Shown here piece after piece: positions 46,501-58,309 of a DNA stretch of 64,000 nt. The notes beneath the pieces were generated by a model, which was given only the letters and a program-made list of their open reading frames with translations, ran no database searches and had not been told where the DNA came from. The DNA is taken from NCBI RefSeq assembly GCF_022458985.1, contig NC_061789.1, positions 12,306,175 through 12,370,174 of the forward strand, given 5' to 3'. The stretch is from Mugil cephalus. Lineage: Eukaryota > Chordata > Actinopteri > Mugiliformes > Mugilidae. The position numbers and the translations under genes are program-made. Numbering within the stretch: the first letter of the stretch is position 1; each line of letters starts with the position of its first letter.

Positions 46501-49500
46501 TGGCATCACACAGCTGTCTATCATGAAGTCACGCCCATTTTTATAGCATCATATAGCCCATTTCCCATCCACTGACAGTATAAGTAATATAGATCGTACT
46601 GCAACTGGCCACCAGGGGGAGCTCCACATGAAGAATTAATAAATGAATTTATTATTTTGAGTATCACCAATGAAATGCTTAGTGATAGTGAAGGTGGGTT
46701 AATTAGGTCCATTCTATTATTAAGTTACTAACTGAAATGAAGGAAGAACTAATGGTCCTTCTTTCGAAAAATATGTTTATAAATTCAGAGCTTAGTTGAC
46801 GTCACTTTGGTCACTTGACAACTGAAGATAAATTATTACGCTTGCTTGAACATAGCAGATTGTCTTCAGAAAAACGGCTGTCGCACTGGGCCGGTGTGAA
46901 TCAAAATCGGCTGCAGTGGTGATGATGCAGGTTCAGGCCAGCAAACAGCTGATACTGGCCCGGTCCATTGTTCTGATGTCAACTAAAACTCTGAATTATT
47001 ACTCTCTCACTCTGGCTACACGGGCAGAGAAATCTGTGCACAGCAGAATGGGCTCATTTGGGTTCCTATGTTACCTCAGACTCACCAGGCAAAAAAAAAC
47101 GTACCTTTGAGCAAAAACATAAACACGCAGAAAATATTATATTGCCACCATGTTGAAACTGTGACTCCAGTGTCCCCCACGTCGCTTAACACGTACGTCC
47201 CGAGACACACAGAACAGGAAAACACTTTTAGTGTGTGTATGTCTGTGTTAACACATCTGTTGGCTGTTAATGTGTTTCTCTGGTAGTCATCTATAATAAA
47301 TCACAGTCTGCAGAGAGATTTGTTTCTGTTTGTTGACCCGAAACTGCTTTGGACTACGTCTCTGTCTGTCTGGCTGGCTGGCTGACTCTTCCACCTGTTA
47401 CTGGCTTCTGTATCTTTGTATTTCTGTCAGAGACTGGAACCTGGAGGAAACCTTGTTTGTTTGTTTGTTTGTTTGTTTCTGTGTGCTGTTCTTTCTCAGC
47501 TTCAGTCTTCTGTTCACTTGGCGTCGCAGGACATTAACACACACATCAATGTTCAGCCTTGTGACAGGCCGATCTGCACAAACTCAACGACCAGCAGAGC
47601 ACAGCACACACACACGCACATGCACACACACGGACACACACTCAATAACTCCACACACAGAACAAACAAACCGAGGCAAACAGAGACGAGTGTGAGGACT
47701 CGCATGAGTGATCAAAAATCAAAACGTCAGTGTGAACAAGAACTGTGAGAGAACCATCTGGACCCTCACTCTGTGTGTGTGTGTGTACGAGTTCATCTAT
47801 CTATTCAACCTTACAGAAAGGGTCCTCTGATACAAAGGCCAACATATGTGTCTAAATATACATTACATTGACAAGAAAGACAAACAAAATAAAAAAAGGA
47901 TATGTGTGTGTGAGTCTCGGCGTGTCCATATGTTGTGTCATGTGCCGCAGTTGGTCTCTCTCTCTCTTTTTCTATCCCACTGTGAGAATCTGTCACCTAT
48001 TTCCTGCCGTCTTCTGATTGGACGGCAAGTCTGGCTACCGGCCAGTCGCTGCACCGTAATTAATAAGAGAGAAAGGTGTGTGTGTGTGTGCGTGTGTGTG
48101 TTTATAGTCAAAGGACGATGCGAGAAACATTTTCATTATGAAATGATGCACACACACTTTCCTGGGTTTGTTTACCAGCACTTCTATGAATTAAAATCAA
48201 ACACAGCACAAAATGTCAGAATGCACCGTTGTCTGAGCAACACTACAAAACTGAAGTAATGTTTGAAGAGATACGATCATCTGACAGGTGAATTATGAAC
48301 ACATCTGTAACATCATTATTACGGTTGTCGCTATCAACAGGCTCACCCTTATCGTCATCATTATTGTCAGTGTCATTGTAATCATTATCATGTCATCATC
48401 ATCATCATTGCCATTATTATTAACATCATTTGCACCATTTCCAATATTATAATTGTCATTGTCATGATCATCATCACCATAACTATAATCATTCTAATTA
48501 TCATTATCGTTGCTATCATATAATAGTCATCATCATTATTACTATTATTATTGTCATTGCTTTCATATCATTGTCATTGTTGTCTTTGTTATTATTATTA
48601 TTATTGTCATTATCATTATCATTGCTATTATATCATTGTCATCGTCGTTATCATTATTATTATCATTATTATCATTGTCATCAACATTATCATCATCATT
48701 GTCATTATCATTACTATCATATCATTGTCATCATTGTTATCATTATTATCATCATTATTATCATTGTCATCAACATTATCATCATTGTCATTATCATTGT
48801 CATTATCATTACTATCATATCATTGTCATCGTTATCATTATTATTATCATTGTCATCAACATTACCATTATTATTATCATTGTCATTATCATTATCATTA
48901 TTATCATTGTGATCAACATTTTCATATTATTATCATTGTCATTATCATTATCATTATTATCATTGCAAATGTTATCATCATTATGGCCATCATTATCCTT
49001 TCTGCTACCATCATCATTGTTCTCATCTTTAAACTGCAGCTAATACCTCAATAAAACGTTTATTGAACGAACAAACTGCACAAACTTATCTGTTGTGTTT
49101 CTGCTTTCAGTCGGTTCCAGTTTCCGTGTTTCAACCTTCAGCTGTTGTGAACCTTCATATCTGAACGTTGAACTGCTTTTTATGCATTTTCCGTGTTTTC
49201 AGAGGAAGAGCAAAGTTCATTATCAGGTGGCCGTGATCATCAACTATCTGGGTCACTGCATCTCTCTGGGAGCTCTGCTGCTCGCCTTCACTCTCTTCAT
49301 GAGACTCAGGTAGTCCAACCGTCTGTCTGTCTGTCTGTCTGTTGTCTGTCTGTTGGCTGTTGGCTGGCTGGTCGTCTGGCTGTCTGTTGGCTGTCTGGAC
49401 CTAGTAACATGATACCAGCCAATAAGAAGTTTGTTTGGCAAACTGTGAACCAAGAGATCAGTGTAATAAAGCATAAATAAAGAAACTAATCAGCTGACAC

Positions 49501-52500
49501 GCAGATGAACCTGAAGGATCAAATCCTGTCTAATTAAACAAACAACAAACCAATCGGTTAGTGTGTGTTGTGGTTTAGTGTGTGTTTCAATGTTGTCTCA
49601 GTTTGTGAATCAGTGTGTGTCTGTGTGAGTCAGTGTGTGTGCTGGTCGGCGTCCAGTCATTGTTGGAGGATTAAAGATCAAAGACATCATGCAGAGGACG
49701 GATTAGAGACACACAGATCACAGATTCTTTTCTTTTCTTGTCTCCTGCTGTGCAGTTGCGTTGTTTACTTAAAACCACACACGTCTTACGGATGACCCGT
49801 TTCTGTCTGCTGTGTTTGGCGTGCAGGGGGTGTGCACAAATAGCCACAGCCTCACACAAAAATGTAACACCCGTTGTGTGGGGCCATGTTGGTTTCTAAA
49901 TGTGCTCCATTCGTGTGTTGTGTTACAGGAGTATTCGTTGTCTGAGGAACATCATCCACTGGAATCTGATCTCCGCTTTTATCCTGAGGAACGCCACTTG
50001 GTTCATTGTGCAGTTAACGATGAACCCCGCTGTTACCGAGAGCAACCAGGTGACACCCACTCCGCACCTCCCACACAAACACTCACATATGTATGACATC
50101 TGGATTGATGAGATGATGAAACAAAGACACAAAGCCCTGATATCACGCACCTCCTCCTCCCGATCCCTCTAGGTGTGGTGCAGGCTGGTGACAGCAGGTT
50201 ATAATTACTTCCATGTAACAAACTTCTTCTGGATGTTCGGTGAAGGTTGTTATCTCCACACAGCCGTCGTCCTCACCTACTCTACCGACAAACTCAGGAA
50301 GTGGATGTTCATCTGCATCGGTTGGGGTGAGTCCACCCGTCTGTCTGCCTGTTCAACGGCCTCTCTGTCCACCTGTTTACCTGTCCATTCACTTGTCCAC
50401 CTGTCTGCCTGCTTACAGGTATTCCATTTCCCATCATTGTGGCATGGGCTTTCGGGAAGCTGTATTACGACAACGAGAAGTAAGTCACATGTTCTTGCCA
50501 CAAGTGTACCGATAAATAAAACACCTTTCTCTGTTGGTCTGTCGGTGAGTTGTGGGGCTTCAACTCAGGGGTCTGGAGCTGAAATAGTAGCTCACGTAGA
50601 TTCTGATGACAGCACACCTGTACCCGACTCAGGGAACTGAACAACAGACTAGGAGATGATTGGTTCTTTTATTTTAATTCGCGTATCCCCCGTCACTCAT
50701 GTCCACATGTGGGCGGTCGGACTGAAAGCAGCCCAGCATCAAAGCAACACCAGGTGCTGAGTTGGTGTGTTGCTTCAAGTGAGAAAATAAAATGTGAAAC
50801 AGGAAGTTTGTACTGTCAGGCGTCTGCAGGCAAAGAGCTCAAAGACAGACTTTATGTCATGAAGCCAGCCGACGAGATCTAACCCCTGACTGATGGCGAG
50901 TTACCACATGAGTCAGATTCATTGGAAGACCGTTACCGCCAACGCAATGCCATGTATTAACAGATGTGATATGTCATTTGAGAAAACAGAAGACAGTTTT
51001 GAGTCTAATGTCATAATCATGAAAGATAACACATATTTCATCTGACAGATATTTCTATTTGGATTGGCAGGTGCTGGTTTGGAAAGCGGGCGGGGGTTTA
51101 TACAGATTACATCTACCAAGGCCCCATGATCCTGGTCCTGCTGGTAAGACCACATCCAGTCCAACTTAAATACAGCATGTCCAACTTTAATCCTGCCATA
51201 AGACCTCTACTGATGCTTTTGAGATTTACGTTGCAATTGAAAGAGTTTGTTTTATCTGTTTTCGCTTTGACCTCTGGTTTGGAAGCTGCTTGTTTTCGCC
51301 ACAGAACAGTTGCAATGGATTGTTAACGTTAAAGTTTATTTTTGTCCAGTTCATTTTTAGAAAAGGACAAAATCACTTGAGTGGAGCTTCAGCTCGTAAA
51401 AAAATACGTAAATAAAAACTGTGTGTGAAAGGGTCTCTTCAGTGTGTATTCTTGACCTCATGTGGCCCAGCTGGCCCAGTACATCATTTCTCCCACTTCC
51501 TGTATTTTCTAATGTGAACACAGCACAGACTGTAAACCCATATTTCTTCTTCTTCAGATTAACTTTGTGTTCTTGTTCAACATCGTTCGGATCCTGATGA
51601 CCAAACTGAGGGCGTCAACGACCTCAGAGACCATCCAATACAGGTATGAACTCCCCAAGCACCTTTTTAACAGGTGAGACCCACAATCTCAGCCACCAAG
51701 CCAGCTTGCTCATCAGTTAGCGGGTCAAGATCGCAATAATTCTTCTAGAATTCAAAAAAGTTAACATGTCTGACCAATCTGAGCATGTTGCTATGCGTAT
51801 CGTTATGAGAATCATAGATGATAAATCTGTAAAATCTCAGTGAAGTGCTGCTGCTGTTTCCACTCTGCTCTGATATTCCCTCTTGTGTTTTTTTTGTATG
51901 TGTGTGTGTGTAGGAAGGCGGTGAAGGCAACTCTTGTGCTGCTGCCGCTGTTAGGAATCACCTACATGTTATTCTTTGTAAACCCTGGTGGAGAAGACGA
52001 GGTTGCACAGATCGTCTTTATCTACTTCAACTCCATACTGGAGTCCTTCCAGGTTTCTACCCACTTTCATGCTATAATTTTACTTTGTCACAAGCAGAGT
52101 GTGCTCAGAACTAAAAAAAAAAAAAAAAAAAACTAATGATGAATTCAAACCTTGGTCAAATGGAAAATATAAATTAAGTTTTACATAACAATGTTAGCTT
52201 TGCACCTATTTGCACCAACATGTAAGCAGCTTGTTGACCTTTAACCTTTGTACTTACTAGTATTAAACTCACACCAGGTTTGAGAGACAACATGCTAGCA
52301 GCTTGTTAGCACTGTCACCACCTAATGCTGTCACTCTTTCTCTGCAGGGATTTTTTGTCTCTGTTTTCTACTGTTTTCTCAACAGTGAGGTAATTTATTT
52401 TTTTCCTGGTTTTGTTTCTATGGTGTTCCTCAGGGTTCTTTACTGGGTCTCATATATTTTTTTAATTTACATATTAGTAATCATGTTAACAAATAATATT

Positions 52501-52684
52501 TATCGCACAACATGTAGCTGTCTCCCAACTTGTTTGTGTCCAGGTCCGCTCTGCTGTCAGGAAGCGCTGGATTCGTTGGCAGGACCGTCACTCCATACGG
52601 AGCCGGGCAGTGCGTGCCACGTCACTGCCCACCTCACCCAGCAGAGTTTCCTTCCACAGCATCAAGCAGTCCTCAAACCTCTGA
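29606..52684 (+). CDS. crhr1: Corticotropin-releasing hormone receptor 1
   Basis: This class B1 G-protein-coupled receptor binds CRH/urocortins and signals through Gs to cAMP at the cell surface, driving the pituitary stress axis. Thirteen exons join in phase to 416 aa (human 415): 29606-29638, 41745-41835, 42930-43049, 45323-45405, 49203-49309, 49929-50049, 50173-50326, 50419-50479, 51071-51143, 51558-51643, 51914-52052, 52348-52389, 52544-52684. A 51-nt exon at 41933-41983 can be added. Family hallmarks: [82 protein letters not shown] and [24 protein letters not shown] and the overall match favour CRHR1 over CRHR2. Downstream mapt agrees. Confidence 0.95.
30272..30330. repeat. (CA)n microsatellite in crhr1 intron 1
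   Basis: An uninterrupted CA run of about 29 units. Confidence 0.97.
30888..30940. repeat. (TG)n microsatellite in crhr1 intron 1
   Basis: An uninterrupted TG run of about 26 units, 560 bp from a (CA)n tract of similar length in the opposite phase. Confidence 0.97.
31122..31392 (+). mobile_element. Probable hAT MITE in crhr1 intron 1
   Basis: The left end CAGGGGTCTTCAATG and, on the other strand, the right end with AGGTCTTCAACAGGGGGTC form an inverted pair about 270 bp apart. GGCCAAGGACCCC and TTGCGACCCCTGCAGTGACC type subterminal sequence is common in fish hAT MITEs. The flanking 8-mers agree only loosely, so the exact ends are uncertain. Confidence 0.45.
31980..33045 (-). mobile_element. 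Degenerate Tc1/mariner-like transposon in crhr1 intron 1
   Basis: The left end (CAGCCACTTCATTAGGTACA) and right end (ACAGGTGTACTTAACAAACTGG) are the inverted termini of a repeat I know from many fish genomes. The body follows that family as well, for example TTTTGTCTTCAGAGCTGCCT and TAAACCCTAGAGATGGTCAC. A transposase-like frame on the minus strand is broken by frameshifts and stops. A foldback element at 32459-32770 interrupts it. Confidence 0.65.
32459..32770. mobile_element. Foldback element nested in the Tc1-like copy
   Basis: The arms at about 32461-32515 and 32700-32768 are imperfect reverse complements: TTTGAATTACCGC and CAAAATTCAAAGTGTGGCTG on the left pair with GCCACACTTTTTGTCAATTT and CACCGTAATTCAAG on the right. 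The segment is absent from the surrounding Tc1-like family as I remember it and divides two parts that do match. Confidence 0.5.
34692..34835 (+). repeat. Dispersed repeat copy with telomere-like CCCTAA units
   Basis: TTTCTATTCCTTAAAGGACT and a TAATGCATTCCCTG core are followed by about ten CCCTAA-type hexamers with variants. It belongs with the copies at 19508 and 27344. Because of that context I read the hexamers as part of the dispersed repeat rather than as an old telomere. Confidence 0.6.
34906..34930. repeat. (CA)n microsatellite in crhr1 intron 1
   Basis: A CA run of about 12 units next to a CT-rich tract. Confidence 0.9.
35258..35835 (+). mobile_element. Probable MITE with TTTCACAC termini
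   Basis: The left end TTTTCACACCTGACCAAGAG and the right end on the other strand CTTTCACACGAGAGCTGTTT are similar. Subterminal TTTGGTTCG and CGAACTGAACCAGAGTTC are typical of a fish DNA-transposon MITE family. No coding capacity is seen. Limits and superfamily are uncertain. Confidence 0.4.
35836..41744. other. Rest of crhr1 intron 1, no gene seen
   Basis: AT-rich intronic DNA. It contains a (TG)n(TA)n microsatellite at 37463-37501 and short A or T runs. No further exon with splice sites and protein similarity is visible on either strand. Confidence 0.5.
41745..41983 (+). other. crhr1: crhr1 exon 2 and a 51-nt cassette exon
   Basis: Exon 2 (41745-41835) encodes the end of the signal peptide and [16 protein letters not shown], with the first of six conserved ectodomain cysteines; it matches the human QHCESLSLASNIS segment. 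After a 97-bp intron, 41933-41983 is bounded by a strong acceptor (TTTCTTGTCTCCCAG) and the donor CAG|GTCTGT. It is 51 nt long, and both junctions are phase 1. It would add [17 protein letters not shown], with two N-glycosylation sequons. Its RTLALL..T resembles ETLILL..T of exon 2, so it may be a duplicated exon. It cannot follow exon 1 directly because that frame stops. Confidence 0.6.
42120..42929. other. crhr1 intron, no gene seen
   Basis: Intronic AT-rich DNA between the 41933-41983 exon and exon 3. A (TGTC)n run at about 42909-42927 leads into the exon 3 acceptor. Confidence 0.5.
43433..43672 (+). mobile_element. 5' fragment of a Tc1-like transposon in crhr1 intron 3
   Basis: Starts ACTGATCAGCCACAACATTA and continues AAACCATTGACAGGCGAAGT, the terminus of a high-copy Tc1-like element I recognise from fish. 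It ends near GTTGGATGCACTGGAATAAT, corresponding to an internal part of that element; the bulk of the transposase and the right terminus are missing. An A-rich tract at 43690-43730 follows. Confidence 0.6.
45835..46115 (+). repeat. Dispersed repeat, copy 2 (partner at 21215-21480)
   Basis: It shares both ends with 21215-21480, most clearly CAGATGCAGAGCAGCTTGCA then GATCTCACAGTCTTGCCAG. It lies in crhr1 intron 4. Confidence 0.5.
48350..48990 (+). repeat. Long ATT/ATC/GTC simple-sequence tract in crhr1 intron 4
   Basis: About 640 bp of cryptically simple sequence made of ATT, ATC and GTC triplets (such as TCATTATCATTGTCATCA). It gives three overlapping long open frames encoding only I/V/S/L/H/Y, which are artefacts. 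Confidence 0.95.
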
Positions 52685-53097
52685 CCTCTGACCTCTGACA
52701 GCTCTCTGTTGGACCTGAACTTACCCACTTGGCCAATCAGAGGTGTTATTCTGGATCTGACCAGAATGTCCAACCACAGATTTGTGGAGCCAAAAAGAAG
52801 AGGATCAGTAAGGCTTTTCTGGCCCTGCCCATTCCACGTTCCAACCAATCAGCTGCTTCCTTTGGGTCAAATGTATATCAGACATTCGCTGTCTATATTG
52901 TAGTACTGATCACCAGCTTTCTACAGTTTACTAGAAGTGACACTCACGCACACAAACACAAGTGGTGTAGCTATATATCGCTGCTACAGCTTCAGATCCA
53001 TCTGCCTTCGGACTGTTTCAGCTGAGCTCCTGATCAAAGATATATCAGACAGAAAACCTTGTGAACAATGTGAAACAAAATGTTTAACAGTAATAAA
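52685..53097 (+). other. crhr1: crhr1 3' UTR with candidate poly(A) signal
   Basis: Past the TGA at 52682-52684 a short CTGACCTCTGACCTCTGA repeat is followed by ordinary 3' UTR-like sequence. AATAAA at 53092-53097 is a candidate polyadenylation signal. Others at 53413, 54145 and 54755 would give longer transcripts. Confidence 0.4.
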
Positions 53098-54385
53098 TTA
53101 ATAACCAAACAACTTTGGAAATAGTTTAAACAGACTGATAAGATACAACTTAATAGTTCGGCAGTTTTTTGAAGTTCAGAGATTTTATTGAAAAGTCTGG
53201 TTAAACTTTATTTTAGTTTTTTTCTCAAGTCAGCTGGTTCAAGGTAAAACAGCCCACAGAAGCAGATTCCTTCCAGAGCTCCATCAGTACAGCTGGAGAT
53301 CCTGAACGCAACATAAAGCAGAGCGCTGCTGGAAGCAGGGAGCGCAATGGCTGACTGAAAATGTAAATTCTGTTTTGGTTCCTTTGCTTATATTGTGTCA
53401 CCGATTTTTTAGAATAAACTCTCTTCTGTTCTAATTCATTCAAGCACAATTCATAACAAAAACATTTTAAATAACTTCTGGCAGCACTATAATCATTTTA
53501 TAGATTATACTCAATTATAAATGTAATGATGTGAGTTTATAATAGAGTCCATCACAGTAAACTTGGACATTTAGTGAAATATAGAGGGTGCTAAAACATG
53601 ACGGTTAGTTCATGTTGAGTTCTGATATTATAATATATTCCACAGTTTTATTGCAAATTGGATGACAACAAGAAATTTATGGATTACCTCAAATTCTGAG
53701 GATATGTCAGTACAAATAAAAACCCATCCCAGGTTAAACCAATTTGAAGATTAATAGAATTTTGGCGAGACACAATGACACATGTGAGGATACAACAATG
53801 TGTGCATTACTACAAATATTGGGTGAACTGTAAAAAATATATTAGTGTCAATAATAAATTTGGAGTTTGTTAATTAAAATGTGAATTAGAGAAAATTCTG
53901 GGCAGTGCTGCATTAAAACCAAGGAAAAAAAGCAGAGACAACACCAAACTCCTAAACATATTTAACATATTTATTTGCTAATTTTGAGGTTTGTGAACCG
54001 TGTGTTTTTGAGATATTTGCACTTTCCATGAGATGGACACTGTACAGAACAGGTTTAGTTTAGTAGAAAATCTATTTATCATAAATTGTTATTGTTGTTG
54101 TGCAATTTGCACCCTGTAGAGGTATCTGCAAGTCTTTATTGAAATAAAGATTTTGGTTGGCCCTGATAAAAACCAGTATTACTAGCACTAGCTGTAGTAA
54201 CCGCAGTAACCATAGTAACCCGTAGTGTGTTTAGTACTTATAAGTCCGCGTCGCAGGAAACACTCAGGATAAAACACAAACTGCTCCTCTTCCTCCTTTT
54301 CCCTGTATTCATATTTTTCAGTATTGTGCCTGGATGTGTGTATGTATGGCTGCGGGTGTGTGTATGTTTGTGGGCCGATTGTCCA
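53098..54385. other. Intergenic or distal 3' UTR, no gene seen
   Basis: AT-rich sequence without supported exons on either strand. Confidence 0.35.
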
Positions 54386-54458
54386 GCTATCTTTGTGAGG
54401 ACCTGAGTTTTGGACCCCAGCATGAGGACATCTTGTGCTGAGGTTCTCACAATGATAG
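54386..54458. repeat. Short imperfect inverted repeat (hairpin MITE)
   Basis: AGCTATCTTTGTGAGGACCT at the left pairs with the reverse complement of the right end, which reads GACTATCATTGTGAGAACCT. The total length is about 73 bp. The arm matches the CTATCTTTGTGAGGAC start of the dispersed repeat at 19508, so this may be a short form of that family. Confidence 0.5.
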
Positions 54459-55559
54459 TCGTACATATGTCTGTGTGTCTGTGTTTATATAATTATTGGT
54501 TAAAATATCTGTGGCATTATTTGCTGGAAAAAGCTTGATAAATATCTGATGTAAAAATATTAGTTTTTGTATATATTGAATTTATAAGAACATCAGATTA
54601 ACATCTTTATTTAATCTGTGATGGTTTGATAACACAGTGAGCGCTTGGTTTGCGACACTGGAATAACGTAAAGCTGAGTGGGGTTTAAAGTTGATCTGAT
54701 GCTGTACATTTAGATGTGACCCCTCCGTATGTATGTATGTCTGACATGTAAGAAATAAACTTGTCCTCAGGACGAATGTTGTGTTTCTTCAGCATGTGTG
54801 CGAACCGGGAAGTCTGCGAATGACAGTAAACATGCATCTGTGATAAATAACTCTCAGGGTGCGTGTCCACAGCTCATCAAATTCAGTTTTGTAAGACTTA
54901 GAACCAGCTGTCAACAGCTTTTCACAAATCCATTACTCAGTTTGGGTAAAATCCTTCATCCATCCTTCTTTCTCAGTTATTCGTGAAGTTCAATTCCTGA
55001 TTTGCAAAGCGTGTATTCTTGCTATTGGGATTTAAGTAATCCAACTTGATTATTGGGAAGGGTTTTCATACAAACACTGGATTTGACCACTGTGATCAGA
55101 AAGTAAGCACCTCAGGGATGTAGCGAAGGAATGGAAGCTGGCATTCATTTGTAAAAAAAACTGCAGGATTATTAAGAACGTATGGTGAGGTAATGACAAC
55201 CACTGGGGAGAAAAAAAACAGGAAAACACAAAAAGGCAGGCAACTGACAGAAATGAAAGAACGTCAAAATAAAATATGAAGTGTTAAAAGATTAAATGGA
55301 CAAAGGAAACACAAACAAAGGATGTTGCTGTGAAATCAGTGTCCTGAAAAACCACTCTTCACTTTATTTCCAGTACATTTATTTTCAGTCAGTTGCAGGG
55401 AAACAGGAGACAGTGGCTACAATGGTTTGTTTGCTGGTGATAGTTCCCAGAACGTAAGGTCATATAAAACAAGATAATCGGCTGATAGATTTTCAATGAA
55501 GCATGTTTCAAAGCAAACAGCAAAAAGGAAAAAAAAAAAAAAAAAGACTTTTTTAACCT
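54459..55559. other. Intergenic, no gene seen
   Basis: AT-rich DNA with an A-run at 55529-55546. No gene, RNA or clear transposon end is recognised. Confidence 0.35.
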
Positions 55560-56080
55560 CCCCATTGTCACGGTTATGTAGCAGTAGAGCCCAACTGCAA
55601 GACACAGAGGGAGGGCAGGGGTGGGAACTCAAAATTGCTTCAATCAGAAGTAAAAAATCAAGGGAACAAAAGGAACTGCAGGGACGGCGGGGTACACAAA
55701 CAAACACAGATTCAATAGCAGGTTTAATCTAAAAACCAAGAAAACCCCAAAACACGGGGAGGGAATTGAATGGAAACACACACACAGGTGAATTCACAGC
55801 AAAGGATAACAGCACAGAAGAAAGTGCAACAGCGACTTGACAGGGGTCGCAGAACAGGGGTAACATAGTGGACAACTTGACAAAGGACAAAGGGAAAGGC
55901 AGGGTTATATATGTACTCACAAACGAGGGCTGATGGAATAACGAGAGACAGGTGAGACCAAGGAGGGGAGGAGCAAGCAGACAAAAGACACAAGGCAGGG
56001 CAGGTGAGTGAGATCACAGAGGCAGGAGCAGAAAGACAGGAAGTCAAATTTCAATTCAACAAGAAAACTGAGTACAAAAT
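55560..56080 (-). repeat. Possible interspersed repeat (unclassified)
   Basis: A purine-rich block bounded by TGTCACGGTTATG near 55566 and GAAAACTGAGTACAAAATAA near 56065. Its phrase pattern (AGACAGGTGAGACCAAG, GGAAGTCAAA, AAAACAGGAAAT) resembles a frequent teleost repeat. No terminal repeat or duplication was found, so classification is open. Confidence 0.3.
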
Positions 56081-57923
56081 AAAACAGGAAATGCCAGAAG
56101 AGCCAATAAAAGTGACTGTATAGAATGCTATAATCAATCTGAGATGGTCCAAGTTTTGAACCCGTGGAGACGTGCTGGACGTTTTCAGGACAAACACATC
56201 AAAACACCAATGAAGATTGAGAGGTTTCTATAAAGAGATATCCAATTGGGAAAGTTGATCAGAAAAGAAAAACAATTAAATAATTCAGCCACACAGACAG
56301 GAGAAAAACCAAAAATCAAAGTGTCTGCTCCTTCTTTTTGCCTCTCTTCTCCATCCCTGTCGCCCGTCTGTCGGTCTAAAGGTCGAATACGATGTAAACA
56401 GACTGATCAGCCTGTCAGATATCCCTGTCGTCATGGGGACTGAATATAAAGTCCCTGTGATGGAGTTGAGACCGTTAGCCTTCGTTAGCTGCTCCACTGT
56501 TTATGAGCTGCTGTTGCTGAGACAACCAGAAACAAAGGAGACTTGATTTCTTCTTCCAAGGTGAGCAAACAAGAAAAAAGAGTTGCTTACGCTGAACTCT
56601 TATATCACACATTTATGTTACTGAGAGCAGAGTGTGAACATCCCTGAATAAACACAATCAATCTGAAGAGCTTTTATCTGTGATGACTGAAGTTCAGCCA
56701 GCACTTATTCTGAATCACAAAACTGTTTTTCTCTTTTAAATTACTTACAAAAGATTAATTAGATTGAAGTCGTGTGTGATGTTTGCTTCAGTCAGTTTGA
56801 TGACTGGCTCTGATATCAGCCAGGAGATGTAAAAACAACCAGTAACAGAGCAGTTCAAAAAAAATGAATGAAATAGATGTAAAAACAGAATTAGGGATTT
56901 AAATGATTGACTCTATATAAACATGGACAAGTTTGGAGCCAGAGTCTGTCTGAGAGTGGGGCCATGCTAACGATGACCCGACCCCTCTTTAGCCACTCAC
57001 TCGCATTTTCGTTAAATTAATACTACGTTCCACTCGACCTCCACCAGTTACAGGGAAATGTTGGATTATACATGATACTTATAAAACTTTAAATTTTTTC
57101 TATCCAACTCTCACAGTCCCACAGGACAGCTTTATGGCCCTGTTGACATGGTTGACAATAATAAAAAAAAAATCATATACATGGCTCATAACGTGAATGG
57201 CACTCACCCAATACACAGCAATCAATATACAAACTAACCACACACAATACACCACAAAAATTATTTGATGTGTACTTTAGTGTTTTAGTTTGACCCAAGT
57301 CATCTACAAACATCTACAAACTTATCTGACAGCCCTCCAGAACGTAACTTAAGGTATGAATTCATCAAAAACTACAGCATAAATTAATATTACCTCACAC
57401 TAAATGTGAACCACAACACCAGGTTTCGGTGCCTGGATCCAGTTGTTTCTTCGCAATGAACCACTCCATTTACTCTTCTTTTCTTTGTCAGTTGAAGATA
57501 TCTGTAAAATATACTTTCAACTGCTTTTCAGATCTGTTGGTACAGTCAGTCGCGCAACAGCTCCTCCCTATTTTTTAAATTATTTTTACAATTTAGATGC
57601 TATTAAAGCCTATGATTAAAACTAATGCTGCTAATCTCCATGTTCAACTGTTATGTTTTGCCACTAAATTTAAATCTGTCCTACTGTTTGTTTTTCAACA
57701 ACTTAAGTCCCAATACCATTAATAATAGAAGGATTGAAGTGAAAAAAAAAACAGCATTACGAAGTTCAGCTTTTCTATCCACTGTTTGTGAAGAAGAATG
57801 AGACCAAGGATTTTTCCGACTACGAGTTCCTGTCTGTATTTGTGTTCTTATGAAACATCACCGTACACAACTACTGTTCAAATTCAAAGAACGCAACTGG
57901 CCGAAGGCGCTTATTGACCCCAA
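56081..57923. other. Intergenic, no gene seen
   Basis: AT-rich sequence; no splice-bounded coding exon or RNA gene is recognisable. Confidence 0.35.
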
Positions 57924-57929
57924 GTACAT

Positions 57930-58306
57930 GAAGTTGGTAGTTTACAATTGACATGCTCCACTCTGAAATACAGGCCTGAGGACACCGTTCGGTCATTGTG
58001 TAACTGGAGCAGCAGAGTACTTGATGATGTCCCCAAAATGCATTCTGGGATACCTGGCTGTGCCAAGTCTGAACAAATTACCTCCCAATGTGTCCTAGAA
58101 AAAAAGACAGTACTGTGAATGATGATGTTTCACAAGTCCGCAAGAACAGTAGGGACAAGAATGTGTTTTAATAAATGCCCCTAGTGTGGACTTGGGTCAC
58201 CCAGGTGTCCCAGAATGCATTTCATGGGAGTCATTAAGCACTCTGTTGTTGGCTGTTAGAGTTACAGAATGACCGTATTGTCACAAAAGTCCAAACTACC
58301 AAACTC
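57930..58306. mobile_element. Long imperfect inverted repeat (foldback MITE)
   Basis: The left arm (about 57930-58070) and the reverse complement of the right arm (about 58187-58306) share in order AGTT(T)GGTAGTTT, CGGTCATT.TGTAACT, CAGAGT.CTT.ATGA, AATGCATTCTGGGA and ACCTGG.TG..CCAAGTC. The spacer is about 115 bp. No coding region is present. Confidence 0.6.
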
Positions 58307-58309
58307 GAC

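Noticed and set aside
48430-49054. Three overlapping frames of 160-177 residues
   Set aside because: They consist only of I/V/S/L/H/Y from ATT/ATC/GTC simple sequence within a crhr1 intron.
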